The notes under the pieces: generated by a model
What the model was told of the DNA's origin: nothing
What the model saw: only the letters and a program-made list of their open reading frames with translations
Database searches by the model: none
DNA from: an uncultured Prochlorococcus sp.
Lineage (GTDB): Bacteria; Cyanobacteriota; Cyanobacteriia; PCC-6307; Cyanobiaceae
Direction: 5' to 3'
Assembly: GCA_902573045.1 (NCBI GenBank)
Contig: CACGIB010000005.1
Location: 1-48,969, forward strand
DNA: 48,969 nucleotides
Shown: piece after piece, positions 29,712 to 37,780 of the stretch
How positions within the stretch are numbered: the stretch's first letter is position 1
Layout of the letters: every line of letters begins with the position of its first letter
Position numbers and translations under genes: made by a program

Positions 29712-30941
29712 ATGCCTGATAATTTTTATGGAGGGTTAGATTTTGGAACCAGTGGTGCAAGAATATCAATAATTAATCTTAATAAGAAATTAGTATATTC
29801 AAATTCAGTTCCTTATTCATACGGCTTTAAAAATCCAAATTCTTGGATCAATTCTTGTGAAAATCTCTTAGTTAATTTACCAATTGAGGTAAAAATTAAC
29901 CTTAATAAATTAGCTATCTCCGGTACCTCAGGAACTTTAACAGCATCAAATTTGCAAGGAGAGCCTATAGGAGAAGCAATACCCTATGATCAAGCATGTA
30001 ATGAATATAAGATCCTTATGGAATCACTAACTTCTGAAGAAGATCATCTGCGAACTCCATACAGTAGTCTTGCAAAAGCATTAAAACTAATAGATCAATA
30101 TGGGACAAATATACTTTTAAGACATCAATCTGATTGGATAACAGGTTGGTTTTTAAAAGATTGGACTTATGGAGAAGAAGGTAATAATCTAAAACTTGGA
30201 TGGGATCTTAAAAAAGAGTCATGGCCAAAAAGCTTTCTCAACACTTCATGGCAAAAATGCCTACCTCAAATAATAAAAAGTGGGAAAATTATTGGAAGAG
30301 TGCATATTAAGTTAGCAGAGAGGTTTAACTTAAATAAGAAATTAATATTAATCTCAGGCACCACTGATTCTAATGCGAGTGTAATAGCTGCAGGTTTAGG
30401 GAAAGAAGATGGTCTGACAGTTTTAGGAACAACTACTGTAGTTAAGAAAATTATTGATAAACCTATAAAAAAACAAGGAATTACAAACCATAGAGTAAAC
30501 GGCGATTGGATATGTGGAGGAGCATCAAATGCAGGATGTGGTATCTTGTCTCAATTCTTCTCTGATTTAGAAATCAAGGAGCTCAGCAGACAAATCAATC
30601 CATCGAAAAGCACTTCTTTAAATCTTTTACCTCTTAACAGTAAAGGAGAGAGATTTCCTGTTAATAATTCTAATTTAGAGCCGATACTTGGTCCAAGGCC
30701 AGTAAGCGACTCACTTTATTTACATGCATTATTCGAGGGGCTAGCTAAGATCGAATTGAAAGGATGGGAAAAGCTAAGCGAGCTAACTGGTTCACTTCCA
30801 AAAAAAATTATTACTGTTGGTGGAGGTTCAAAAAACCCTCAGTGGAGAAAAATAAGAGAAAAAATTATCAATATACCAATAGTTTCATGTAAAAAAACTA
30901 CTTCGTTTGGTACTGCCTTGTTAGCGATTAACTCAAAATAA
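29712..30941 (+). CDS. FGGY-family sugar kinase, probable D-ribulose kinase
   Basis: An ATP-dependent sugar kinase of the FGGY family. The N-terminal phosphate-binding loop is GGLDFGTSGARISI, the second is SGTSGTLTASN, and the adenosine region includes GTTDSNASVIAAGLGKEDG and ITVGGGSKNPQWRKIRE. At 409 residues it is shorter than classical xylulokinases and resembles the cyanobacterial/plant SePSK/XK1 group, reported as D-ribulose kinases. The start is the ATG at 29712; the frame is open upstream into metK, but that portion is an out-of-frame shadow. It is probably co-transcribed with metK. Confidence 0.85.
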   Translation: MPDNFYGGLDFGTSGARISIINLNKKLVYSNSVPYSYGFKNPNSWINSCENLLVNLPIEVKINLNKLAISGTSGTLTASNLQGEPIGEAIPYDQACNEYKILMESLTSEEDHLRTPYSSLAKALKLIDQYGTNILLRHQSDWITGWFLKDWTYGEEGNNLKLGWDLKKESWPKSFLNTSWQKCLPQIIKSGKIIGRVHIKLAERFNLNKKLILISGTTDSNASVIAAGLGKEDGLTVLGTTTVVKKIIDKPIKKQGITNHRVNGDWICGGASNAGCGILSQFFSDLEIKELSRQINPSKSTSLNLLPLNSKGERFPVNNSNLEPILGPRPVSDSLYLHALFEGLAKIELKGWEKLSELTGSLPKKIITVGGGSKNPQWRKIREKIINIPIVSCKKTTSFGTALLAINSK

Positions 30942-31031
30942 AATTTTTTTTTATATTTGATGAAGATATAAAATTTTTAATTAAAAGGGTTTCACAAACT
31001 ACACATCTTAATTTAAAGTATATAAGTTAGA

Positions 31032-31104
31032 GCCGGGATAGCTCAGTTGGTAGAGCAGGCGACTGAAAATCGCCGTGTCCCCAGTTCAAATCTGGGTCCT
31101 GGCA
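31032..31104 (+). tRNA. tRNA-Phe (GAA)
   Basis: A 73-nt cloverleaf: acceptor GCCGGGA/TCCTGGC (one G-U pair), D-arm TAGCTCAGTTGGTAGAGCA, anticodon GAA in loop CTGAAAA, and T-arm AGTTCAAATCTG. The next bases are CCT, so CCA is not fully encoded. A terminator-like hairpin follows. Confidence 0.97.
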
Positions 31105-31109
31105 CCTTT

Positions 31110-31134
31110 AAAACCTCTTCTATGAAGGGGTTTT
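31110..31134 (+). terminator. Terminator after tRNA-Phe
   Basis: AAAACC(T)CTTC-TAT-GAAG(G)GGTTTT forms a stem with one internal T-G pair and a T-rich end, starting 6 bases after the tRNA. It could also serve the convergent gene on the minus strand. Confidence 0.7.
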
Positions 31135-31190
31135 ATATTTTCTGAAAATTTAGAAACATATTTTTATTTTATTTCTAGAATTTGAAATTT

Positions 31191-31610
31191 TTAGTTTTCC
31201 ACTCTGCAGACTTGACCAATCACACCCAAAATCAGTTCATCTCCATTTGGATCTTGCCAATCAGCAAAATCATTGAAATTACTATTTACTTCATCTATAG
31301 AGACATCAACGTCTCTGAATGATTTTTCAAAACAATTTATATCCATTGTATAAAGAATATCCGTTGTAATTTCACTTTTTGTTTTGGGAATAAATTTACT
31401 CAATACTCTAACAGACCCGTCTTCATTCCTTTTTATGCTTTGCCTATCCCATAACTGTTCTCCGTATTCACTTTTAGGGACTCCAACCCATTCATGAGGC
31501 AAAGCATCTGATTTTTTTATTGAAATACAAAAGGAAACAATAATCGAAAGGACTAAATAAATAAAATTTCTAAAAAATATTGAATTGGCTTTATTCTTAA
31601 AATCAATCAT
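31191..31610 (-). CDS. Exported hypothetical protein, 139 aa
   Basis: A hydrophobic segment at about 13-31 (FRNFIYLVLSIIVSFCISI) followed by KKSDA looks like a signal peptide. The mature part includes HEWVGVPKSEYGEQLWDRQS and TTDILYTMDINCFEKSFRDV, with two cysteines (in INCFEK and GQVCRV) that could form a disulfide. The pattern loosely recalls small surface-adhesin-E-like proteins, but I would not assign it. The ATG start is before ACT-rich leader sequence. It is convergent with tRNA-Phe and divergent from the VTT protein. Confidence 0.65.
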   Translation of the reverse strand: MIDFKNKANSIFFRNFIYLVLSIIVSFCISIKKSDALPHEWVGVPKSEYGEQLWDRQSIKRNEDGSVRVLSKFIPKTKSEITTDILYTMDINCFEKSFRDVDVSIDEVNSNFNDFADWQDPNGDELILGVIGQVCRVEN

Positions 31611-31758
31611 GACTACTTATGGAATACAAAAATCTTTGATTAGGAGGAAATATAAGATTAAAAATTTGTAAAAATTTTTATTGATTAGTATTTCTATTAT
31701 AGATAGAATCAAATATTAAAATTAAGAATTTACTTTCAATAAATTTATTAGAAAAATA

Positions 31759-32394
31759 ATGAATAAAATACAGAAATTTCTCTCAATAGTTTTTTATATT
31801 GCAATATTTGTTGTATTGATTTATTTAATCCAAAATTATGGGATTGAACCTCTAAGGAACAAAATAGAAAGTATGGGGATTTGGGCTCCTTTTGGAATAT
31901 TCATACTTAGAGGGATAAGTATTATTTTACCTGCCCTTCCAAGTTCAGCTTATTCTCTGCTAGCAGGATCATTACTAGGATTTCAAAAAGGTTACATGAC
32001 AATAATCTTTTCAGATATCGTTTTTTGCCAAGCTGCTTTCTTTATTGCAAGAAATTATGGTCGGGTTCCTGTACGTAATTTAGTAGGCCCGAAAGCAATG
32101 AATAAGATTGAAAGTTTTAATCAGAACCAACTTGAAGAAAATTTCTTTCTTATGACTGGTTTACTAATGACTGGCCTTTTTGATTTTCTAAGCTACGCAA
32201 TTGGTATTGGAGGAACTCGCTGGAAAATATTTACTCCAGCATTATTAATAAGTCTTCTAATCAGTGACTCTATACTTGTAGCAGTGGGAGCCGGAGTTAG
32301 CCAGGGAGCAGGATTATTTCTAGGAATTGCTCTATTAGGAATGTTTGCATTAGCTACTATTTCGGGATTAGCAAAGAATAAAATGCCTAAATAA
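31759..32394 (+). CDS. TVP38/TMEM64 (VTT/DedA-like) membrane protein
   Basis: An integral membrane protein of the VTT-domain superfamily, whose members act in lipid scrambling or transport. About five to six hydrophobic segments are visible (roughly 7-27, 41-62, 68-95, 130-150, 155-176, 180-205). Family landmarks are RGISIILPALPSSAYSLLAG, the GFQKGYMTIIFSDI segment, and FFLMTGLLMTGLFDFLSYAI, with the conserved Gly-x-Thr region IGIGGTRWKIF. At 211 residues it is typical. ATG start. The specific substrate is unknown. Confidence 0.82.
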   Translation: MNKIQKFLSIVFYIAIFVVLIYLIQNYGIEPLRNKIESMGIWAPFGIFILRGISIILPALPSSAYSLLAGSLLGFQKGYMTIIFSDIVFCQAAFFIARNYGRVPVRNLVGPKAMNKIESFNQNQLEENFFLMTGLLMTGLFDFLSYAIGIGGTRWKIFTPALLISLLISDSILVAVGAGVSQGAGLFLGIALLGMFALATISGLAKNKMPK

Positions 32395-32511
32395 CAAAAC
32401 AGTTAAAAATTCTTTATTAAAAGAAGAGAGATATGACATTTTTGCAAACAAGCACTATATGAATGAGAATTCATGTAAGAATAGGAATCGATTAATTTTT
32501 AAAGTTCTTAG

Positions 32512-32691
32512 ATGACTCCATTTAGACCAACTTCATATGATCGCCCTGGAGAACAAATATCAACCACTCCCTCTGGATTAAAAGTAACTTCTGCAAAGAG
32601 ATTAATGGTGGATTCAATGGTAAGAATGATTCAAAAAGCAGAAAATCATTCCGCAGAAGATAAACTTGACGAAAAATCTAAAAACAATTAA
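32512..32691 (+). CDS. 59-aa protein overlapping cpeS
   Basis: An ATG-started frame encodes a hydrophilic peptide: [20 protein letters not shown] at the N-terminus, a helix-like core with [20 protein letters not shown], and an acidic/Lys-rich tail. Its last 26 bases overlap the start of cpeS in another frame, which suggests a shared transcript and coupled translation. Coding is supported by the ordered sequence and normal codon use. I do not recognise a family; a phycobiliprotein-related role is only inferred from position. Confidence 0.55.
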   Translation: MTPFRPTSYDRPGEQISTTPSGLKVTSAKRLMVDSMVRMIQKAENHSAEDKLDEKSKNN

Positions 32692-33217
32692 TCAATTCAT
32701 CGATAAAAGTATAGGAGAGTGGAAATCCATAAGAAGCACTCATACTTTAGCTTTTCAGGAATTTGAAAACTCAATTAGTAAAATATATATAAAAAATATC
32801 AACTCTAAAAATAAAAAAGTTATTGAAATTTTTAAAAATTACAAATTAAGTATAAACCTAGAGAACATTGCCATTTCAATAAAATGGCAAGCTATTAGTG
32901 ATTGGGAAGATCATGATATGAGTGAGGGAGATGAAACAATTTTGATATTTTTACCCAAAGATGAAGATTCAGGAATTGTTTTACGAAATAAAGGTTATAC
33001 AGAATCTTTCATTTCATCATCCAATTATTTCGTTGATGAACAAAATAATCTACACATTAAAACTTTTTACAAATCAAAAGTTTCTGAAGAAAGAATTTCC
33101 TTTTTATCTACTCACATAAGATCCAGATTTTCTACTATTAGAAATCTTGAAAATAACTCGGTAATACAGACTTCCCATACTTCTGAAATAAGAAATTTAG
33201 CTAGTTTAAAAGATTAA
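32666..33217 (+). CDS. cpeS: Phycobiliprotein lyase, CpcS/CpeS family
   Basis: An S-type chromophore lyase that attaches a bilin to Cys82-type sites of beta subunits. The family pattern is clear: [61 protein letters not shown] and [20 protein letters not shown]. At 183 residues it is full length. TTG start: no ATG precedes the conserved INQF segment. A CpeS from a high-light Prochlorococcus has been shown to attach phycoerythrobilin to the cognate beta-phycoerythrin. cpeB lies convergent immediately downstream, overlapping by 17 bases. Confidence 0.92.
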   Translation: MTKNLKTINQFIDKSIGEWKSIRSTHTLAFQEFENSISKIYIKNINSKNKKVIEIFKNYKLSINLENIAISIKWQAISDWEDHDMSEGDETILIFLPKDEDSGIVLRNKGYTESFISSSNYFVDEQNNLHIKTFYKSKVSEERISFLSTHIRSRFSTIRNLENNSVIQTSHTSEIRNLASLKD

Positions 33218-33713
33218 TTATCCTTTCAAATTGAAACTGTGTTTGAGAAATTAAATCAGGAAGGAAGTCTTTTTTTATCTGCATATTATTAACTGTAGAA
33301 TTTAAATCAGAAATTGTTGCATCTCGCATTAATTCAATAACCCTTCTTGCATTTCTTAAAGGTACCCCAAGAGCGAGATAAGTATTTTTAAGATCCTTCA
33401 AACAACTTTTTTCTAAAACTGATTCGTCATTAGAAACCAAAAGATAAGCAACAATCCTTAGGATAATTTCTCCATCTCTTAAACAAACGGACATCTTGTT
33501 AGTTGTATTTAAAGATATTTTTGAATTTACTGAATCTTGATTTTCGCAAATCATTGAAGTTACTGCGTCTGCTGCAATTGCATGAGAATTATTGGTAATT
33601 GAGCTTATTGCATCTAATCTTGAGTTTGCACTATTAATAAATTCTTTTATATTGCTTAAATCATTTAATTTCTTATCAGCGGAAAATAATGGGTTATTTT
33701 TTAAAACTGACAT
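33201..33713 (-). CDS. cpeB: Phycoerythrin beta subunit, degenerate single-bilin form
   Basis: The phycobiliprotein fold is recognisable: [69 protein letters not shown]. Cys77 aligns with Cys82, the central bilin site. Of the doubly linked 50/61 site, only Cys56 (equivalent to 61) remains and position 45 is Ala. No cysteine is left for the C-terminal site, and that region is shortened. Cys104 matches a conserved structural cysteine. At 170 residues it is shorter than normal CpeB (~184). No cpeA is in the window. High-light Prochlorococcus keep this protein although they lack phycobilisomes; a photoreceptor role has been suggested. Confidence 0.92.
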   Translation of the reverse strand: MSVLKNNPLFSADKKLNDLSNIKEFINSANSRLDAISSITNNSHAIAADAVTSMICENQDSVNSKISLNTTNKMSVCLRDGEIILRIVAYLLVSNDESVLEKSCLKDLKNTYLALGVPLRNARRVIELMRDATISDLNSTVNNMQIKKDFLPDLISQTQFQFERIINLLN

Positions 33714-33889
33714 TAAATTAAAAAAGTTAAAGTTCGAAACTTAGAATAGTACAAAGCTAGGTAAAACAATACAATTTCAAAATTAACGCAACGCTTCTTA
33801 ATTAATAACTTCATTCCAAAGTGATAGTTGAAATAATTCAAATAAAAATTTTTTTTCCGCTAATATGAAGTTACGTTTTTAATAAAGTT

Positions 33890-34096
33890 TTGGATCAACA
33901 AGATTTAAAATTATCAAAGAAACTTATTTCCTCGTATAAAGAGAGGTTGGAAAGAGAAATTCTTGACCGAAGTATGAAATTAAGGCTGCCTCAAAATAAA
34001 TTTGAAGAAATAATTAATAACAATAACGAACTTATAAATTTAAAAAAAGCGTTAGAAGATCTTGAAACAGAATCTGAACCTCATAGTAAAGTCTGA
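33890..34096 (+). CDS. Small charged helical protein, 68 aa
   Basis: Not recognised. TTG start. Very rich in Lys, Glu and Leu with no membrane segment. The stretches KLISSYKERLEREILDRSMK and NELINLKKALEDLETESE suggest two helices, possibly a coiled-coil hairpin. It lies 22 bases before the UvrD-type helicase gene on the same strand, so it may be co-transcribed with it; a functional link is not shown. Confidence 0.6.
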   Translation: MDQQDLKLSKKLISSYKERLEREILDRSMKLRLPQNKFEEIINNNNELINLKKALEDLETESEPHSKV

Positions 34097-34118
34097 TTTT
34101 TGAAAAACCCCTCCAAAA

Positions 34119-36527
34119 GTGCATCAAAACAACAATTTTCTTTTTAAATCTTTAAACAATGAGCAACTTCAAGCAGTAAAACATGTTTATGGTCCACTAT
34201 TAGTTGTAGCAGGTGCAGGTAGCGGAAAAACAAAGGCTCTTACGCACAGAATTGCAAATCTTATTGAAAACAACTGTATAGATCCTTATAACATTCTCGC
34301 AGTTACTTTTACAAATAAAGCTGCTAAAGAAATGAAAGCAAGATTAGAGGTTCTTCTGGCCCAAGAATTAGCTTTTAATCAATTTGGTCAGCCTTGGGCA
34401 ACCCTCAAAGAAATTGATCAATATCAATTAAGAACAAAGGTTAACCAAGAGAGGCTTCAGAACCTTTGGATCGGTACTTTCCATTCTTTATTTTCAAGAC
34501 TTCTAAGATACGATATTGAAAAATATACTGATCCAGAAGGACTAAAATGGACAAGACAATTTTCGATTTACGACGAAACAGATTCTCAAACATTAGTAAA
34601 AGAAATTATCAGTCAAGATATGAATCTTGACCCCAAAAGATATGATCCCAAAAAGATTAAAAGATTAATAAGTAATGCTAAAAATCAATGCTTAACTTCG
34701 AGTGATCTCTTAGAAAAAGCAGATAATAATTTTGATAAAACAGTTGCAGAAGCGTACAAGAGATATAGAATTTCGCTTTCAAAAAATAATTCTTTAGACT
34801 TTGATGATCTCTTACTATTGCCTGTTTTCTTATTAAGGCAAAATGATATGGTCAGAAATTACTGGCACAAAAGATTTAAACATGTTTTAGTTGACGAATA
34901 TCAAGATACAAATAGAACACAATATGAACTTATAAAATTAATTACTGCTGGATATACTGAACCAAAAAAATTCTTTAGTTGGGAAGATAGGTCAATTTTT
35001 GTAGTAGGAGATGCTGATCAAAGTATTTATAGTTTTAGAGCAGCTGACTTCAGAATTTTAATTGGTTTTCAAGAAGATTTTAAAACTTCTCTTAATAAAG
35101 ATACAAAATCATCTCTAATTAAATTAGAAGAAAATTATAGGTCATCATCTAATATCCTTGATGCGGCAAACTCACTAATTGAAAACAACTCTGAAAGAAT
35201 TGACAAAGTTTTAAGGGCTACGAAAGAAAAAGGGGAGCTTTTAAAGCTACTCAGCTGTGATGATGAAATTTCCGAGGCTGAAGCAATTACCAATAAAATT
35301 AAATCCTTAAACAATTATAATCAGAAACCAATTTGGAAAAATTTTGCAATTTTGTATAGAACCAGAGCTCAGTCAAGAGTATTAGAGGAATCTCTTGTAA
35401 GGTGGCGTATTCCTTATACAATTTTCGGAGGATTGCGTTTTTATGATAGAAGGGAAATTAAAGATGCAATAGCATATTTGAAAGTTCTAGTTAATTCTTC
35501 AGATAACGTTAGTCTTTTACGTATCATAAATGTCCCTAGAAGAGGGATTGGTAAGACTACTATTCAAAAACTTAATGAATTATCTAACAAGTTAAATATT
35601 CCATTATGGGAAGTTATCAATGATAAGCAAAGTCTTGAACAAACAATAGGCAGATCATCAAAAGGAATTAATAAATTTACTGAAGTTATGAATGACCTAC
35701 TATGTTATCTAGAGAATACAGGCCCTGCTCAACTACTACAACTAATATTAGAAAAAAGTGGTTATTTAAGTGACTTGCTATCTAGTGGGACTGAAGAATC
35801 TGAAGATAGAAGAAATAACTTACAAGAGCTAATTAATGCAGCAACTCAATATGAAGAAGAAACCGAAAGTGGAGATGTTGAGGGATTTCTTTCTACAGCT
35901 GCCCTAACAACTGATAATGATACAAAGAAAAATAATCCCAACTCTGTAACTCTTATGACTCTGCACAACAGTAAAGGTTTAGAATTTCAAAACGTTTTTA
36001 TCACTGGGCTAGAACAAGGTCTCTTCCCTAGCCATAGATCAATAGATACCCCCTCACTTCTTGAAGAGGAAAGAAGATTATGCTACGTAGGTATTACTAG
36101 AGCTAAAGAAAGAGTTTTCTTAAGTCATGCCAGAGAAAGAAGATTATGGGGTGGAATGCGTGAAGCAACAATTCCTTCAATATTTCTTTCAGAAATACCT
36201 GAAGATTTAATAGATGGTGAATTACCACAAACTGGTGGTGCTTCAATTAGAAGAGATTGGCATCTTGATCGTTTAACAAGAGTTGATAGAAACAATCCAA
36301 ATGAGTTTGTTAATAAACCAATAAATGCAGTAAGGAAATTATATTCAGGACCTAGTAAAGGAAAAAGCTGGATAGTTGGAGATATGGTAATTCACTCAAA
36401 ATTTGGGAAAGGTGAAATCATACATATTTTTGGGAGTGGGGAAAAAATATCTTTAGCAGTAAAATTTGGTGATAAAGGAAGTAAAATTCTAGATCCCAGA
36501 TTAGCTCCAATTCGTTATGTAAGTTAG
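34119..36527 (+). CDS. uvrD: UvrD/PcrA-type DNA helicase
   Basis: A superfamily 1A 3'-5' DNA helicase used in nucleotide-excision repair and replication-fork maintenance. Motifs are in order: Q-motif LNNEQLQAV (12-20), Walker A AGAGSGKT (31-38), Ia AVTFTNKAAKEM, II VDEYQDTN, III VVGDADQSIYSFRAAD, IV LEENYRSS, V TLMTLHNSKGLEFQNVF, VI YVGITRAKERVFLS. The C-terminus VGDMVIHSKFGKGEIIHIFG is the Tudor-like domain of PcrA/UvrD that binds RNA polymerase. GTG start. At 802 residues it is full length. The CCA-adding enzyme gene follows after 5 bases. Confidence 0.95.
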   Translation: MHQNNNFLFKSLNNEQLQAVKHVYGPLLVVAGAGSGKTKALTHRIANLIENNCIDPYNILAVTFTNKAAKEMKARLEVLLAQELAFNQFGQPWATLKEIDQYQLRTKVNQERLQNLWIGTFHSLFSRLLRYDIEKYTDPEGLKWTRQFSIYDETDSQTLVKEIISQDMNLDPKRYDPKKIKRLISNAKNQCLTSSDLLEKADNNFDKTVAEAYKRYRISLSKNNSLDFDDLLLLPVFLLRQNDMVRNYWHKRFKHVLVDEYQDTNRTQYELIKLITAGYTEPKKFFSWEDRSIFVVGDADQSIYSFRAADFRILIGFQEDFKTSLNKDTKSSLIKLEENYRSSSNILDAANSLIENNSERIDKVLRATKEKGELLKLLSCDDEISEAEAITNKIKSLNNYNQKPIWKNFAILYRTRAQSRVLEESLVRWRIPYTIFGGLRFYDRREIKDAIAYLKVLVNSSDNVSLLRIINVPRRGIGKTTIQKLNELSNKLNIPLWEVINDKQSLEQTIGRSSKGINKFTEVMNDLLCYLENTGPAQLLQLILEKSGYLSDLLSSGTEESEDRRNNLQELINAATQYEEETESGDVEGFLSTAALTTDNDTKKNNPNSVTLMTLHNSKGLEFQNVFITGLEQGLFPSHRSIDTPSLLEEERRLCYVGITRAKERVFLSHARERRLWGGMREATIPSIFLSEIPEDLIDGELPQTGGASIRRDWHLDRLTRVDRNNPNEFVNKPINAVRKLYSGPSKGKSWIVGDMVIHSKFGKGEIIHIFGSGEKISLAVKFGDKGSKILDPRLAPIRYVS

Positions 36528-36532
36528 AACTC

Positions 36533-37780
36533 ATGAACGATATCTCTGATTACATCCAAGGGGAATTAATCAAAACTCCATTTAATCTATATAAGCTAAT
36601 TACAAAATACATAGAATCTAACGAAAATACTAAAGTAGCTTTTGTTGGCGGCTATTTAAGAGATTTATTAATTAGTAAATTCCACAAAAAATCTTTTTCA
36701 AAACCTGTAGATATAGATCTTGTTATTGAAGGCTCCTCTATTTCTCTAGCAAAATTTATAAAAAAAAATATTGTAAATGTAGATTTATGTTTAATCAAAG
36801 AATTTAATATATACAACACAGTAGAAATAAATATTAATGACTATAAAATAGATATTGCTTCTGCAAGAAAAGAAATTTATACTGCTCCAGGCTTAAATCC
36901 CACAGTAACTAATAGTACTATTGAGGAGGATCTTAAAAGGAGAGATTTCACTATCAATTCGATAGCCTTCGAGGTCTCGACAAGGAAAATCTATGATCTT
37001 TATGGAGGAATTTCTGATATAAAAAGCAAAAAATTGAACCTACTTCACAGTAAAAGTATTTCAGATGATCCTAGTAGATTAATAAGATGTGCAAAATATG
37101 CTTCAAGGTTAGATTTCAATATTTCAAATAATTCTCTTAAACAATCTCAAGAAACAGTTAGACAATGGCCGTGGAAAAGTTCAGCAACTCATCAGAAAAT
37201 GATTTTCCCTCCCTCACTTGGCATACGAATAAGGATGGAACTAGCTGAAATACACAAACGCGGTAACTTGAATAATGTAATTTCGATAATTCATAAATGG
37301 GAAATAATCTCAATCTTAAATGGAAACATCAAAGTCGATAAAAGGTTTTTAAGAGGACTAAATTGGATTAAAAAGATGAATGGAAATTATATGCTTTACT
37401 TATTAAAAGATGCAGAAGATTTAGGGACCGCATGTAATAGATTTTTGGTAAATAATGGTGAAAAAAAAATATTAGAAGATTATTCAAATATAAAAAAGAT
37501 ATTAAAAACCAACCAAAAAAAATTTATGCATTATTCTCCATCAAGTTGGACAGAATTTATCGAGAACGGAAACCTTAATGACGAGACAGTGAAATTATTA
37601 ATTTGTGATGGGGGGCCATACTGGCATAACTTGTTTAAGTGGTTGTTTATTTACAAATCCATAAAATCTAAAAAAGATGGAGAAACATTAAAAAAAGAAG
37701 GATGGGAGCCAGGGAAGGAGATGGGAGAGGAAATCAAAAGATTAAGATATTTAGAAATTGATAAATTGAATAGAAATTGA
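36533..37780 (+). CDS. cca: CCA tRNA nucleotidyltransferase / poly(A) polymerase family
   Basis: Adds CCA to tRNA 3' ends (class II nucleotidyltransferase). The catalytic head shows AFVGGYLRDLLI, KPVDIDLVIEGSS (metal-binding D-x-D), and then EEDLKRRDFTINSIAFEV and YDLYGGISDIKSKKLNLL with DDPSRLIRCAKYASRLDF. At 415 residues it matches cyanobacterial forms. Cyanobacteria can split CCA adding between two enzymes, so a C- or A-adding or poly(A) role is possible. The four tRNA genes in this window lack a full encoded CCA, consistent with need for this activity. Its stop abuts the convergent selD fusion with no spacer. Confidence 0.87.
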   Translation: MNDISDYIQGELIKTPFNLYKLITKYIESNENTKVAFVGGYLRDLLISKFHKKSFSKPVDIDLVIEGSSISLAKFIKKNIVNVDLCLIKEFNIYNTVEININDYKIDIASARKEIYTAPGLNPTVTNSTIEEDLKRRDFTINSIAFEVSTRKIYDLYGGISDIKSKKLNLLHSKSISDDPSRLIRCAKYASRLDFNISNNSLKQSQETVRQWPWKSSATHQKMIFPPSLGIRIRMELAEIHKRGNLNNVISIIHKWEIISILNGNIKVDKRFLRGLNWIKKMNGNYMLYLLKDAEDLGTACNRFLVNNGEKKILEDYSNIKKILKTNQKKFMHYSPSSWTEFIENGNLNDETVKLLICDGGPYWHNLFKWLFIYKSIKSKKDGETLKKEGWEPGKEMGEEIKRLRYLEIDKLNRN

